The translations under genes were made by a program, and so were the position numbers. From Symsagittifera roscoffensis (lineage: Eukaryota > Xenacoelomorpha > Acoela > Convolutidae): a stretch of DNA of 64,000 bases. Where the stretch lies: assembly GCF_963678635.1 (NCBI RefSeq), contig NC_087068.1:48629724-48693723 (forward strand), given 5' to 3'. The notes under the pieces are model-generated. The model was given only the letters and a program-made list of their open reading frames with translations. It did no database searches and was not told where the DNA came from. Shown here in pieces: positions 1 through 10,727 of this stretch (positions are counted from its first letter, which is position 1; each line of letters opens with the position of its first letter).

Positions 1-198
1 AACTACAGCAATTCTTTTTTGAGTACATTTATATATAGACCTAAAGCGTTACAAAGAGATCACAAACGACAGAAATACTTTCTTTAACATTCTCTAATGC
101 CATATTTTTAAACATCGAGTGTTTTATTATACTTAGATTGAGTATAAGAACGACACTTGTTGAAAAATGAAACCACAATCAAACTTCAAAAATTCTTT

Positions 199-305
199 CT
201 ATAGGTCTTTCTTTTTTGGCTTCTTTGTTCGTGTGTACATTAGTGTACCACTTGCGCTAATTAAAATTTGAGGAAAACACAAAGCAGGATTAGATAACAC
301 TTCAG
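199..305 (-). CDS. Candidate 3'-terminal exon of an unidentified gene
   Basis: Reading the minus strand, an excellent acceptor (a run of T followed by TCAG) ends at base 306. It opens into 34 codons closed by TAG at 199-201. The exon would start in phase 2. The peptide ends in a very basic tail (TKKPKKKDL) and has a mixed, protein-like composition (for example SNPALCFPQILISASGTLMY). I do not recognise the protein and see no matching upstream exon within the next 5 kb. AT-rich DNA makes chance acceptors common, so this is only a candidate. Confidence 0.3.
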
Positions 306-544
306 CTGAAAAAAAAGACGCTCGATTGCATTTGAAAGAAAAACCACATGGTATAATTAAAAATAGGACATGCCCTGTTATCACACTTTAAAACTAGTTT
401 TTTTTGCGTGCCCGATACAGAACAAGCGACTCAATAAGCGAAGAAAGTAACAGAATTGTTATGATTGAGGTTGTTTTTTTATTCAGTCAATTACGACTTT
501 GACAAAAAAAAAACGTTAGTTTTTTTAAACCATACTGAGCTCAT
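306..544. other. Gene-free AT-rich stretch
   Basis: No coding, RNA or repeat signal was recognised here, only A and T homopolymer runs. If the exon at 199-305 is real, this is intron. Confidence 0.5.
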
Positions 545-1030
545 TTTTTTCTAAAAATTGTAAGATTATATGGGGCAAATAATTGCTAATTTGGCCCATT
601 TTGAATGATTAACGCCCAATGTGTTGCATTCAGAAAACGCATAAGCGGCAAAATTAAGCATTTCAAAACAAATAAGGACACCAATTTTGATCTTATTAAA
701 ATACGAGACGATAAATACATTTTTTTTCAATAGCGAGTGGGGGATAAAAAGAAGACATTTATAAAAAAAATTTATTTTTGAATATATTTAAAAAAAAATG
801 ATTATATGACAATTTTTATTATTTTTTTGATTTTTGATATATCGAAATTTATCACTTTGTATGGCGTGTGGGGGATGATTTTCACAAAAAAAACCTCAAA
901 TTATAAGAAAAAATTATAAAATACATGTTTTTTCTACATTTAGTTTTTTCATGCTATTACTCCTCCATAGACCTTAAAAGGCAGTCGGAACCCTCAGGGC
1001 TTCGCCCTGATACGAGCAGTCTTTTTGAAT
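545..1030 (-). repeat. Hairpin-ended dispersed repeat, copy 1
   Basis: This is a minus-oriented copy of the ~0.5 kb repeat best seen at 15285-15815. Its recognisable parts are the GGGCTTCGCCC hairpin followed by TGATACGAGCAGTCT (near 998-1022), the segment GGCAGTCGGAA, the phrase TTTGTATGGCGTGTGGGGGATGA (near 857-880), and the internal part near 590-650. It has no coding capacity and is non-autonomous. Confidence 0.75.
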
Positions 1031-4000
1031 AATATTTTTAACTACTCTTTTTTCAGCTGGTTTAAAAGGCAACTAGGATCTAGTTAACAATCGCCCTCCC
1101 TTTGGTATCTACTGAAGAATAGCCACCCCTCTAAATAAAAACAGTAAATTGGCACTAGAGCGTTGTATTTAAAATTCACATTTTGTTGTTATCTGATTGG
1201 TCGAAAATTCGACATTTAATTTAACTAAAAATTGCCCCTTTCTTGAAAGGGGGGGTGGGGGCAATTGTTAAGTAGATCCGGTAACTATTTCAGATATCAG
1301 CTGTTTATATACAGTCCAAACAATCAATAAAAAAAACGGAAAATAAAGTTCTTCTCAATTTTCAGTAATCGTGACAATAACAATGTTTGCGTTTTGAGGC
1401 GGTGAGAAACCACTTGTACTATTTGAGTGTAAATGTTTCACTAGCATTGGGCCCAGTTTGTTGCCTACTTTCGCGGCCTCAGCTTTTAATATTGTTCGAA
1501 AATTCATTATTTTACGTCCTAATAAAACTCAACAAAGAGAAAATCAATTAGAAATTGCTAGAAACATCAAACATAGAACCAGGAACGGTTGAAAAACTGC
1601 GAAAGTCTATTTTTCTTTTATTTTTCAACCGAGGCGTTTCAATAAAATAGGGGAAGAAAAAAGGTCATCAGCCTCTTGATTTGATTGAACCAATTCTGTT
1701 GTTTCCTCAGCTGAAAATCTCCTCTTACGGTACAAATGGTATCAATATGGCTTCAAAGCATTTCAGAAAAGAATAAACAAACGCTTCCTTTTTTTTTATA
1801 GCTGCGAGGTATTTGTTTGCTCACGTGTTTCAAATTAGAAGTGAAATTAAACACTATCGCTCGTTGCGAGGGGAGAAAGAATATCAGAACAATATTGGAG
1901 CCTTATGATCAAATCCACTTAGAAAATGGTATACGCCCATATTTCTTTGTTTTCAGGCTGTTTTAATGTGACTTCAAAATTTTCTATTTTCGTTTTTTAC
2001 ACAAGAGGAAGTAATTTAAAACAACGCCAATCTCCAAGGTACCAAGTACCAAATAGAACCAAAACAGAAGGTTCTATTTTTAAAAATATACTTTTTTATT
2101 TCAACATATATATGTATTTAATATTCCTACAGTTCCTGTTTTATTTGTCCTTCTATAAAAGGAAGAACTAGCATTACATGTATTTATGTATTATAGAGAC
2201 ACGCCATATTGGAATTTTTAGTGCCAACGATAAAAATGCTTTCGTCATAGTTAAACTTCACCGCAAAAACGGCAACATCTTTTAAGTAGCAAATATTCAA
2301 TTGAATTGAAAGACGTTTCACATAAAAATGGATTAAAAGTTCACGCTCAATTAAAACTTTCCTTTTTTGGTTTGATAGCGTGTACAAATATGGTAGAATC
2401 TGAAAAAGAAAGGAAAAATTCAGGATATGGAACAAAAAGTTTGTTCAAAACAAGTTTTGCTGCGGTTGAAAAACTATCGAAATTAAACAAAAATCGTTAA
2501 TAATCGTTAAAAAAAAAACCAAGCCTTAAATGAACCAATGCTGTCTCAAAAACAATAAGCTTCAGTGGCATTTGAAAGCTTCCAATTGCGTTAAGGTCAA
2601 TCATCTGTTTCGTTTTGAGCGCCTTTCAGGCTATAATTTTTAAAACAAAAAGTAGACAATTTATAACATTGAAATAACTATTGAACAAAGATAGCCGGCT
2701 GATAGGAATATAGTGCATCATATCTCGACTACTATTATAAACATCAAGAAATTAAAACATCGGCAAACAATTTTCAAAAATAAAAAAAAATCAATTTTTC
2801 TTTTTTTTTCATATTTTCTATCTTCCAGTTTTTTTTTAGGAAATGGAGACTTAAGAAACAAACAGCAGCATGAGTTATAATAAGGCCTGAAATTACAATT
2901 GAATTGAATTCGAATTAGGTTGTGTATCATCAACTTTTTTGTCCGAAAATCGGGAAAACCAAACTTTTTCGACATTGAGATAACTTTTTGGGGAACTTTT
3001 TTTTGGAATCAGAAAGACGGGAGGAAATTGTTTAAAATATTCCAAGCTTTCTTTCAGTTAATCAAAATTGGGCGTGAAAAACACGTTCCACGTCATAGTT
3101 CCCTCCTTTACTTCGTGAAGGGGTCGAAACAACAAGGTTCAGTCCAACCTCAAAATAAAAAAACTCCCTCTTGAAGACAGATGCTCAAAAACATCATCAA
3201 TTAAATATCGACGTACTACTTGAACGCGAACTCTAACAAAGCTAACACGAGTTTTGTCGAATTCGAGGCACGACATCTGCTGTGTTTTGAGCAAATAACA
3301 TTTTAATAATTGAATAGCTGGTAGTTTTATAATTATCGCACTCAAAATTAATGAAGTGCCGTAATTTCGCTTTTTGCAAAAAGTCCAAGTCTTTGAAACT
3401 ACGTCTAAGTTCATATTTTAAAGTTCAAGTAAGAACACTCTTGGTGCTGCAGGTCAAACCAGATTTTTGTCACCAATTACTGACTAAAACAAAAAGAACT
3501 TCTTGCTTCTGTTGCATAAATTTTATAAGTTGGAAGGGGAAATTTTCTTGTTAGATTTTTTTTCGTCCTAAAACTTTTTATAGGCAAGTTGCTAGCGTGT
3601 AATGCCAAAAAGCTGCTTCGTTTTAGGAGACTTGATGATTGAGAAAGAACAAAATAAGCGTGATTAAGTACATGTAATCTTGGCTGGGACAATAAGAAAA
3701 AAAACAGGTTAAGCTCGAAAAAAATATATATATTATGGCGCCACAGAAGACTAAATCATGCAGACGATTCAACTTCATTGTTCAAACAACACTTGTGCTT
3801 TATTGATTAGAATTCTTATAGACTGAAATATAAAATTTTGGTATTGAGAAATGAAAATTGATTTCAAGATGCCTGTCTACTTAAAAATTGAATGTTTTGA
3901 ATAGTAAAACGAAAATTTTAATTCAGTTCAACTGAAAACTGAAGAGGCTCAAAAAAAATAAACTGGCAAAACACAAAAATTTGGCCAAAAAACACAAGCG

Positions 4001-5462
4001 TAATAATTGAAGCAAGTCGGTAAAAAGGTCCCCTCGAGAAAATCCTAAATCTGCCCCTGATCACGAGAAAAAATGTTTACGAGATATGCCGAGGGCGCGA
4101 CTTAGTAGCTGTCAATTATGGATGCAAATGGTTTTTCCTTCTACCCTTAAAAATCATTTAGCACAAAACAGCTGCAAGCTTTTGTATTAAGTAGAATATC
4201 GCATCGATTTCATACCAATATATTTTGTTTTAAGTCGGCATCAACATCAATTTGTACAAACAAAGAAAGATCGACTATGTAATGAGCGCTAAAAGCCTTT
4301 TTATTTACATGTTATTTTCACCCTCCCGAAATCAAAAGCGGAACAAAAAGCCGTTTAGTCAACTTACCTAGTAATCAATTAGCCAAATCAGATGTAAAAG
4401 CAAGTTGAAATTTTGCCCTCAATTCTCAAACATTATATTACGTGCAAAAATCAAAGACAAAAAAATGATTAAAGGATAGCTGTGACACTGAAATTTCATC
4501 ATCCCACAAATATTTTGTTAGAAAAGTGAGAACAGATTATGGAAATTTAGACATTTTGATCCTTAAGAATAATCACTCAATGTCTCTGTCTAATTGGCTT
4601 CAGTAAGTGAATCAGCGAAAAAAAAATAGAACGGAGATGAAAGCTTCAGAAGAATTTTGAATAGAATTTCAGATTTAAAAAGCGCGCATGAACCGAAAGC
4701 AGTCAAGCAAAAAAAAACAAACATAGCCAACTGATAGTTGGAAAAGAGTAATGAACCCAAGTGAACTGGAAAAAAAAACCGATTTGATTTTTCAAAAATT
4801 TTCAAGTTTTGCATTTCGAAAAAAAGATGGCCATAAAGCTCTTTGGATTTGTAGAACCATTTTTGATCGACTTTTTTTCGTTAAAACTAACCCAACTTGA
4901 GAAAACTGGATCAATAGGTAAAACTTTTATTTTCGAAATGAGAAGTCGATCACGTTTTCCGTGACTTTTACAATTTTGCTGTTCTATAGTGGAGTTTGCC
5001 TTCCTTTTAACAATAAAAATGCAAAGAACTTAAAAAGAAATCACAAGTCAAACAGCGAAAAATCAAAAATGAGCGTGAATAAAATTTAAGACTTTTTCCT
5101 GAAAAAAAAAAACAAAAATCAGCAAGACCTATATAAGAGTACTCACTACGTTCATTACTCTTAATAAGATAAATTGAATCTTTTTTGGCCGGTTGCTGTG
5201 CAAGTTACACAAAATCTTCCGACCATATTCACAAAAAAAATTTAAAAAACTGTTTTTTAGATAGTGTGATTCGAAAATTATACTATAGCATAAAAAAGTT
5301 TATTAGCAATGATTGACATGTGTCTTCAAAAAATGAATAAAAACAAAACTTTTTGCTCAAAAATATCAAATTTTTTTTAACACCTTTTTTGCCAAACAAG
5401 CGCTAATCGAAAAATCCGCATTTAGTTTTCCTAATGGTAATCAAATTTGTTATAGTAAAAGT
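1031..5462. other. Gene-free AT-rich region
   Basis: About 4.4 kb with only short ORFs (<95 aa) of biased Lys/Phe/Asn composition, which I read as chance. One donor-like AG|GTAAGT lies on the minus strand near 4363, but the bases before it are closed in all three frames. Near 4030-4065 lies a fragment resembling the 'CTGCCCCTG' edge of a common MITE type. Otherwise I see nothing. Confidence 0.45.
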
Positions 5463-6753
5463 TCAAAACAAACAATGAATTTCCAAATAACGAATGTTAC
5501 CCGATCGCGTTATTCGCTCGAAGTTATAGTATATCTCAGAAATTCCAACTAGTTTTTCTCGACACTGCGAAATTTTTTGATTTTTAAAAAAAGTCGCTTG
5601 AATCACGACTAAAAAGGATTTTAAATCAAATATCAACTGACCCATTCCGAATATTATTTGTGGTAGTTGATTTTGTGTGTAGACCAAAAAGTTTTTTAAA
5701 GTTTAAAGTTTTTTTTGAAGGGTTGACCAAAAAATGCGGTTTTTTGGCGCGCGCTTGCTCTCAAAATTAGTATATATTGGAGGTTTCCTTTGAATGGATT
5801 GCAGTTCTTGTTTACTTAACGACTTATTCAGCTTAAACTGTCACAGCCGATGTTTAAGGGAAGTGTATATGAACTGATGGAAGTAGAATAACAGCCAGCT
5901 TACCTCCCCTGGATCGATCCAGAGTATGAGGTCGTTGGGTATGGCAGAGGAAAGGTCACTCTTCGAGATGTGAACTATGGACTCCACCGATTCACACGCA
6001 CAGATTATGGCAGGATCCACTCCACCCCCGCCCACTCCACCGAACTTGAGACACCGGAACCCACTACCCTGCAAAACAATATATAAACATATCAAACTTA
6101 TTTTCTCAAAAAAATCAAAAAATCTGCAACAGCAATATTTTTTGAATGATTTTTTTTCCCAAGTTTATCTGTAATGCACACAGTTTTTACAGCATCAGGG
6201 TTTTACAGCATCATGGGAGCCCACCAAAAAAAATTATATTGATTGATCTATTGTTTTTATCTAAGTAATACACTTCATTGCAAAGAACCTGAAAAGTACA
6301 TGATGACCTTCCTTTTATTTGCACTAAAAATTATCTATGAAAAAAAGATATTTAAATAAAAATGTTAACCTTCGAGGGAAGTGTAGGATACCAATGACCT
6401 TGGAACTTGGCCTGAAGAGCTGTTACAATTGCCTCCTGCAACACAGTCTCAAGCGAGCTCTGCTGACTTTCTTCTGCAGATGTCGAACCAGTCGAAGAAC
6501 TTACGTCATCTCTGCTTCTAGAATGTTCCGAGCTTCCACTTTCGTCTGCTTTGCTCTGATGGGTTGAATTATTTCGAGATTCTGCAGACAAAAAATGTGT
6601 TTGTAAGGCGCTCTCTGATTTCGTGGAATTCTGTAGTTCCAGGAGTGAATTGGATTTGTCGGAACTTGAACTTGTATTTTGAAGTTCTTCAGAAATAAGA
6701 GGCTTCAGGTATGTCGATAGGAGACTTGCAGCTGCATTCAATTCATCTAACAT
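5463..6753 (-). CDS. BTG/Tob-family antiproliferative protein, three exons
   Basis: The exons are 6753-6370, 6068-5904 and 5534-5463, joined in phase 0, for about 206 aa. BTG/Tob proteins recruit the CCR4-NOT deadenylase and restrain proliferation; nematode FOG-3 belongs to this family. Exon 1 begins MLDELNAAASLLSTYLKP, matching the family's first helix, and ends KFQGHWYPTLPSK. Exon 2 continues GSGFRCLKF, which together make BTG box A, and ends IPNDLILWIDPGE, which is box B. Exon 3 supplies IYYNFERITRSGNIRYLE and a stop. Introns of 301 and 369 nt have proper borders: donors AAG|GTTAAC and GAG|GTAAGC, acceptors TTTTGCAG and TTTCTGAG. The start is chosen because helix 1 begins there and an in-frame TGA lies just upstream. 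Oddity: a ~70-residue Ser/Asn/Glu-rich insertion separates helix 1 from helix 2. The third exon is the least certain part. Confidence 0.85.
5731..5785 (+). repeat. Short dispersed repeat inside BTG/Tob intron 2 surroundings
   Basis: The words GGTTTTTTGGCGCGCGCTT and CTCAAAATTAGTATATATTGG recur at 26607-26665, and an inverted relative lies at 10100-10260. It is a fragment of a non-coding dispersed repeat located in the intron between exons 2 and 3. Confidence 0.55.
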
Positions 6754-9700
6754 GATTCACCTCTGAAATTGGCAACTTACTGTTAGAAGCTCAAACTTCG
6801 CGAATATAAAACTATTTTTGACATTAAAAATCAGAAGTCAAATAGCGGAGTATGTTACTTTTTGATCTAGCAAGGACGTAACACATTAAAAAGAAAAAAG
6901 CGACAATGCAAAAGATATATTATAGTACCTAGAAATGCTAAATTGAAATGTAATGCTGTTCTATCGCGCCTATTTAACAGTCAGTTCAAAAGTTTTTTTT
7001 TACATATACGACAGTGATGACGTGATCTGAATATATCAAAAAGTTTTTCCTTCACTAAATTTATATTTTTAGCTCAATCATTCTTTTGAATGAAAAAAAT
7101 TGTTTGTTCTCCTAATTCAATGAGGGATTTTTTTCCTTCATTTTCAGGAGACTAGAAAATGAATTGTCCACTACATCAAAGAATTGATATCAAAGACGAA
7201 AATTAGTTGAGAAATATCACTCAAAAAACTTGACAAAGTATGCCTCGTACAAATAATGCAACCAAACTATTTCAGTTTATCCTTACTGAAATATTAACAA
7301 AACACAAACTTTCTCAAAAGTTTTCTGACAGAGAAAAGTCAATTTTTAGATCAAAAAAAAGTTTATCTTTTTGGGACAGCCACTAGGATTTTTTGAAAGC
7401 TTTTGAAAACTTAAAATGAGTCTATTTTGCAATGAAAATTATTTTCTAGTCCTGCCATTTTTTGAAGTTTTGAAAGGAATTTTTGAAAGGTTTCTTATAA
7501 TAAAGAATGATCTCAAAATCTTTGTATATCAAAGGAAACTGTTTTTTTTAAAGATGAATTAGGTTAAGATGGATTTCGAGCGACCAAAGTGTTGGATATA
7601 AATTGAAGTGAAACATCGCTAAGAACGAATCCCAAATATTGTGCTGACTGTGTTTACTTAAGTACTTCGAAGACTTAAAGTCGAGACTTCAGCATTCTTT
7701 TACTTCCAAAAAGGGATTTATTGCAAGATTCGATGAACAGACAGACTGAACTAAAATGTCCAAGTGACTTTTTCAACTGATTTAAAAGGGCAAATTCTAT
7801 GAAATGTATGATGTTTAATGACTAATTTCTACGACGAGAGCTTTTGTTTATTTGTGGAAAGGAAACTGAATTGTATAAACCGAAAAATTCCAAGACAACT
7901 GAAAGTGTTTTTTCAATGTTTTTCGAAATATATTTTTCAAATCAAAATTTTGATTTACCTGTTCGGTATGTTTGGATTTATACCCCCTCTCCCGCACCTG
8001 TTTGATTTCCTGCTGTAGATTTGGATTTGCGGTTTTTGCAATAGAGGGTAAAATAGTCAAAGAATTTTTTCAACAAAAAAAAAAACAAACAATTAAGACT
8101 TTCCTCGAAAAGAATTTTCTGAACGATTTGGCCGCCCATAGGAGGGACTTTGCTTGTGTAATTCACCATATAATTCGCATTTTACTAACAAATGACGTCG
8201 AGTCTTCGGAGAATGTGGTAGTAAAACAATAGCTGAAAAGATTAATAACAACGGCAACAAGAATTAGAACTGGGAGCGTAGAAAATTTGGGAGGAAATTG
8301 GGAAGAGAAGTTCATGCAGGGGAGTTTTAATTGGAAGAAGGTTTTATATTACTACACTTCAATTCACAATCAATATAAGACCATACCTAGCGTACACTTC
8401 AATTGGACGGAAACCTGTTAGAACTACAAAGGTTTTTTTCGAAAAGAAAAGGCTAATTGGTTTTCAAAATACTTTCAGCCATTTTAGTTTTTAGATAAAA
8501 AGCTGTTAAGTTAGGGCTCCCTAGTGCCAAAGAACTATGGCCTCTCAATTTTGAAGTGTGGAATATGGTTCGGTTTACTGATTTTTAGTCTAGTCGAGCT
8601 GGGAAAAGCTGTGGCCTCTTATGGCCTGTACTCGTACCTACTATGGTATACTACTATGGCATAGAGAGGAGAATTGAGTCTCCTCTCAAGTGTCAGCGTG
8701 AAGAAGGCTCTTCCTAATTTGACTCCAATTTCATCCGCATAAATTAGCACACTCTGTCGCCACAAATCACTAAACCGAGTCTCAAAAAGGGGAACTGAGT
8801 TGCGCAAGACAAAAGAAGACGCTGATGATACGGAGAAATATAATCAAATAAAAAAAATCAATCATTAATTTAAGCTGTTTTTTTTCTCCATATCTCCCTA
8901 CACAAATCGAATAATGTGAAAAAATAAATCGTTCCTTTTTAAATGTCATCGCTATGCATTTGCTTTAGTTGGTCGTTTTGTTTTCTTAATGGTTAATAAT
9001 CATAACATAAACCACCAACTAAAATATTTCCTCGATGACCTTCCAGAAATTGATGGCAACGTTTTTCACAAATAACTTCATCTTAAATAGAACTATTGAA
9101 CTAGCTAATCAGTTCTCAAAGAAGTGTTTATTAAGAAAAAACGTGGAATTTGATTACTGAAGTTGATGAGAGCCCCAGTAAAATCATATTGAAAAATAAA
9201 ACAAATGTTCCGTAAAAAAGAATGAATTAAATTTCTAAAAATAAATATTTTCTTTCAGTTCAATGAGAGAATTTTTTTGTGCCTTAGATAAGTGTTTTTT
9301 AATAACTGGGAATTTCACTAAAGGTAAAGGATTACTTCCATTTTTAATCATGGCTAGAAAACTAAACAAGAAAGAGCCGTTTATTACCAACCAAATCCAG
9401 GGTGATTGGTGAAAAACAAAAATAAAACTGATTAGCTGAAGAGAGAATTGGTATATGTACAGTAGTGTAGATAGTGAGTTGTGATGGCATCAAGTAAACA
9501 ACAAAACTGTCTCTCTTCAAAACACCATAAACACAACAAACTTTGTCGTTAAAATAAAATCGCGACCACAAAACCAGTGACGACAGTCAGTCAAACATAT
9601 TTTTAGCTCATTCTTCTCTAAATTTGCAGCTTTCAATTTGAAAAACAACCAATTGAACGACGCTCTGATATTGGCGCAGTTTTTGAAAGCTACACGTCAA

Positions 9701-10048
9701 ATGTCGAGCACTCGATAATTGGACCAGGTGACGTAGATGCCAACACAACAAAAAAACAACTGGCTGACAAACAAATCAAAGTCTGAGACGTGAATACAAA
9801 GTAGTCTGCTTACAATAACGATTTATAATTTATGCCTTATTTGGGAAAAGGGAAAGGTTCTTTGTAACAGAAGGAAGTTGTTGAAAACTTTTTACAGATA
9901 TAATATTTGTGAGTGGCAATAATTTGGTTTTAAGATGTTTAGAATAAACGAATACTATTAAATATATTTCAAACTCAGTTTGCAATCAAGACAATAAAGC
10001 TGATGAAAAATCCTTTGAAATGCTTAGAAAACTTATGCAGTAGCGATT
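6754..10048. other. Mostly gene-free region upstream of BTG/Tob
   Basis: This is the expected promoter and 5'-leader side of the BTG/Tob gene. No TATA or CpG-like promoter could be singled out. A very weak exon candidate of 54 nt lies on the minus strand at 8012-7959, bounded by CTACAG and CAG|GTAAAT and reading QEIKQVRERGYKSKHTEQ. A 62-codon minus-strand ORF at 8807-8619 is unrecognised. The remainder is AT-rich with chance ORFs. Confidence 0.4.
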
Positions 10049-10261
10049 TTGAGCGCAGGTTATGTTGTGATATCTTTTTTTTTGCATATGACCCTAAATT
10101 TTTTGAAAAGAAGGAATTTCTATTTGTTGAGAGGGAAGCGGGCGCCTAAAAATGCAAGTTTTTGGCCAAAACTTTCCAAAATGTTTGTTTTTCTTTTTCA
10201 AAATTTGTCTGCGGCGCAGAAATTTTTTAAATCAAAATGCGGTCACTATAGTGTTTTGTGA
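10049..10261 (-). repeat. Dispersed repeat related to 26.5-26.66 kb
   Basis: The reverse complement shares the words GCGCC, TTTTTGGCCAAAACTT and TCTGCGGCGCAGAAATTT with 26520-26650. The 70-codon plus-strand ORF across it is therefore repeat sequence and not a gene. Confidence 0.5.
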
Positions 10262-10669
10262 GAACTCGGAAAATCAAATCAGTTGATATAAAAAAAGGTT
10301 TGATCTAAAAATGTATTTCTGACAATAAAACTCAGTTTCTGTTTTATAATTTTTTTCTTGGCGTAAATTCAAAAAACAAAGAAAATTTTTATAGCAAACA
10401 AACTTGAAAAACATTGTGCAGACTATGATTATTTTGCCCGACAACGTTCGGTGATCAATTTAAGCACTTTCGACAAACTTGAATATAAACTGAGGACAGG
10501 CTATCGTTTTAAAAAGTTGCTAATAAAAAGCAAAATGCATCAGCTTCAGCTTAAAACCAAATTTGAAAACTGAAATTTAGCGAGAGAGTCAAGGTTGATT
10601 TGTTAAATAAAAACTATATACTTACTGCGCAGCATCTGACTACTTTTTTTCTTTGTGCACCAACTTTCT

Positions 10670-10727
10670 CAGGAAAGGAGTACCGATTGTGGATTTTGTT
10701 ACCAGGAAAGGAGTACCGATTGTGGAT
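10670..10727 (+). repeat. Two-copy 25-bp direct repeat
   Basis: The word CAGGAAAGGAGTACCGATTG continuing to TGGAT occurs at 10670-10694 and exactly again at 10703-10727, a 33-bp period. It is a local tandem duplication with no obvious function. Confidence 0.85.

Noticed and set aside
995-1015. GGGCTTCGCCC hairpin as a bacterial-type terminator
   Set aside because: The same hairpin recurs inside a dispersed repeat on both strands without adjacent genes. The context is eukaryotic, so it is a repeat landmark and not a terminator.
1926-2500. Overlapping ORFs of 64-83 codons on both strands
   Set aside because: Composition is that of AT-rich chance ORFs (Phe, Lys, Asn, Ile), with no motif, no conserved start context and no splice sites.
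4350-4370. Strong splice donor AG|GTAAGT on the minus strand
   Set aside because: All three frames upstream of it close within a few codons, so there is no coding exon to support it.
7959-8012. 54-nt minus-strand exon candidate QEIKQVRERGYKSKHTEQ
   Set aside because: It has splice-like borders and protein-like sequence, but it is too short to stand alone and no neighbouring exon was found. Mentioned within the spacer entry only.
8619-8807. Minus-strand 62-codon ORF beginning MRNSVPLFETRFSDLWRQS
   Set aside because: Higher-complexity sequence but no recognisable family, splice sites or repeats; cannot be told from chance.
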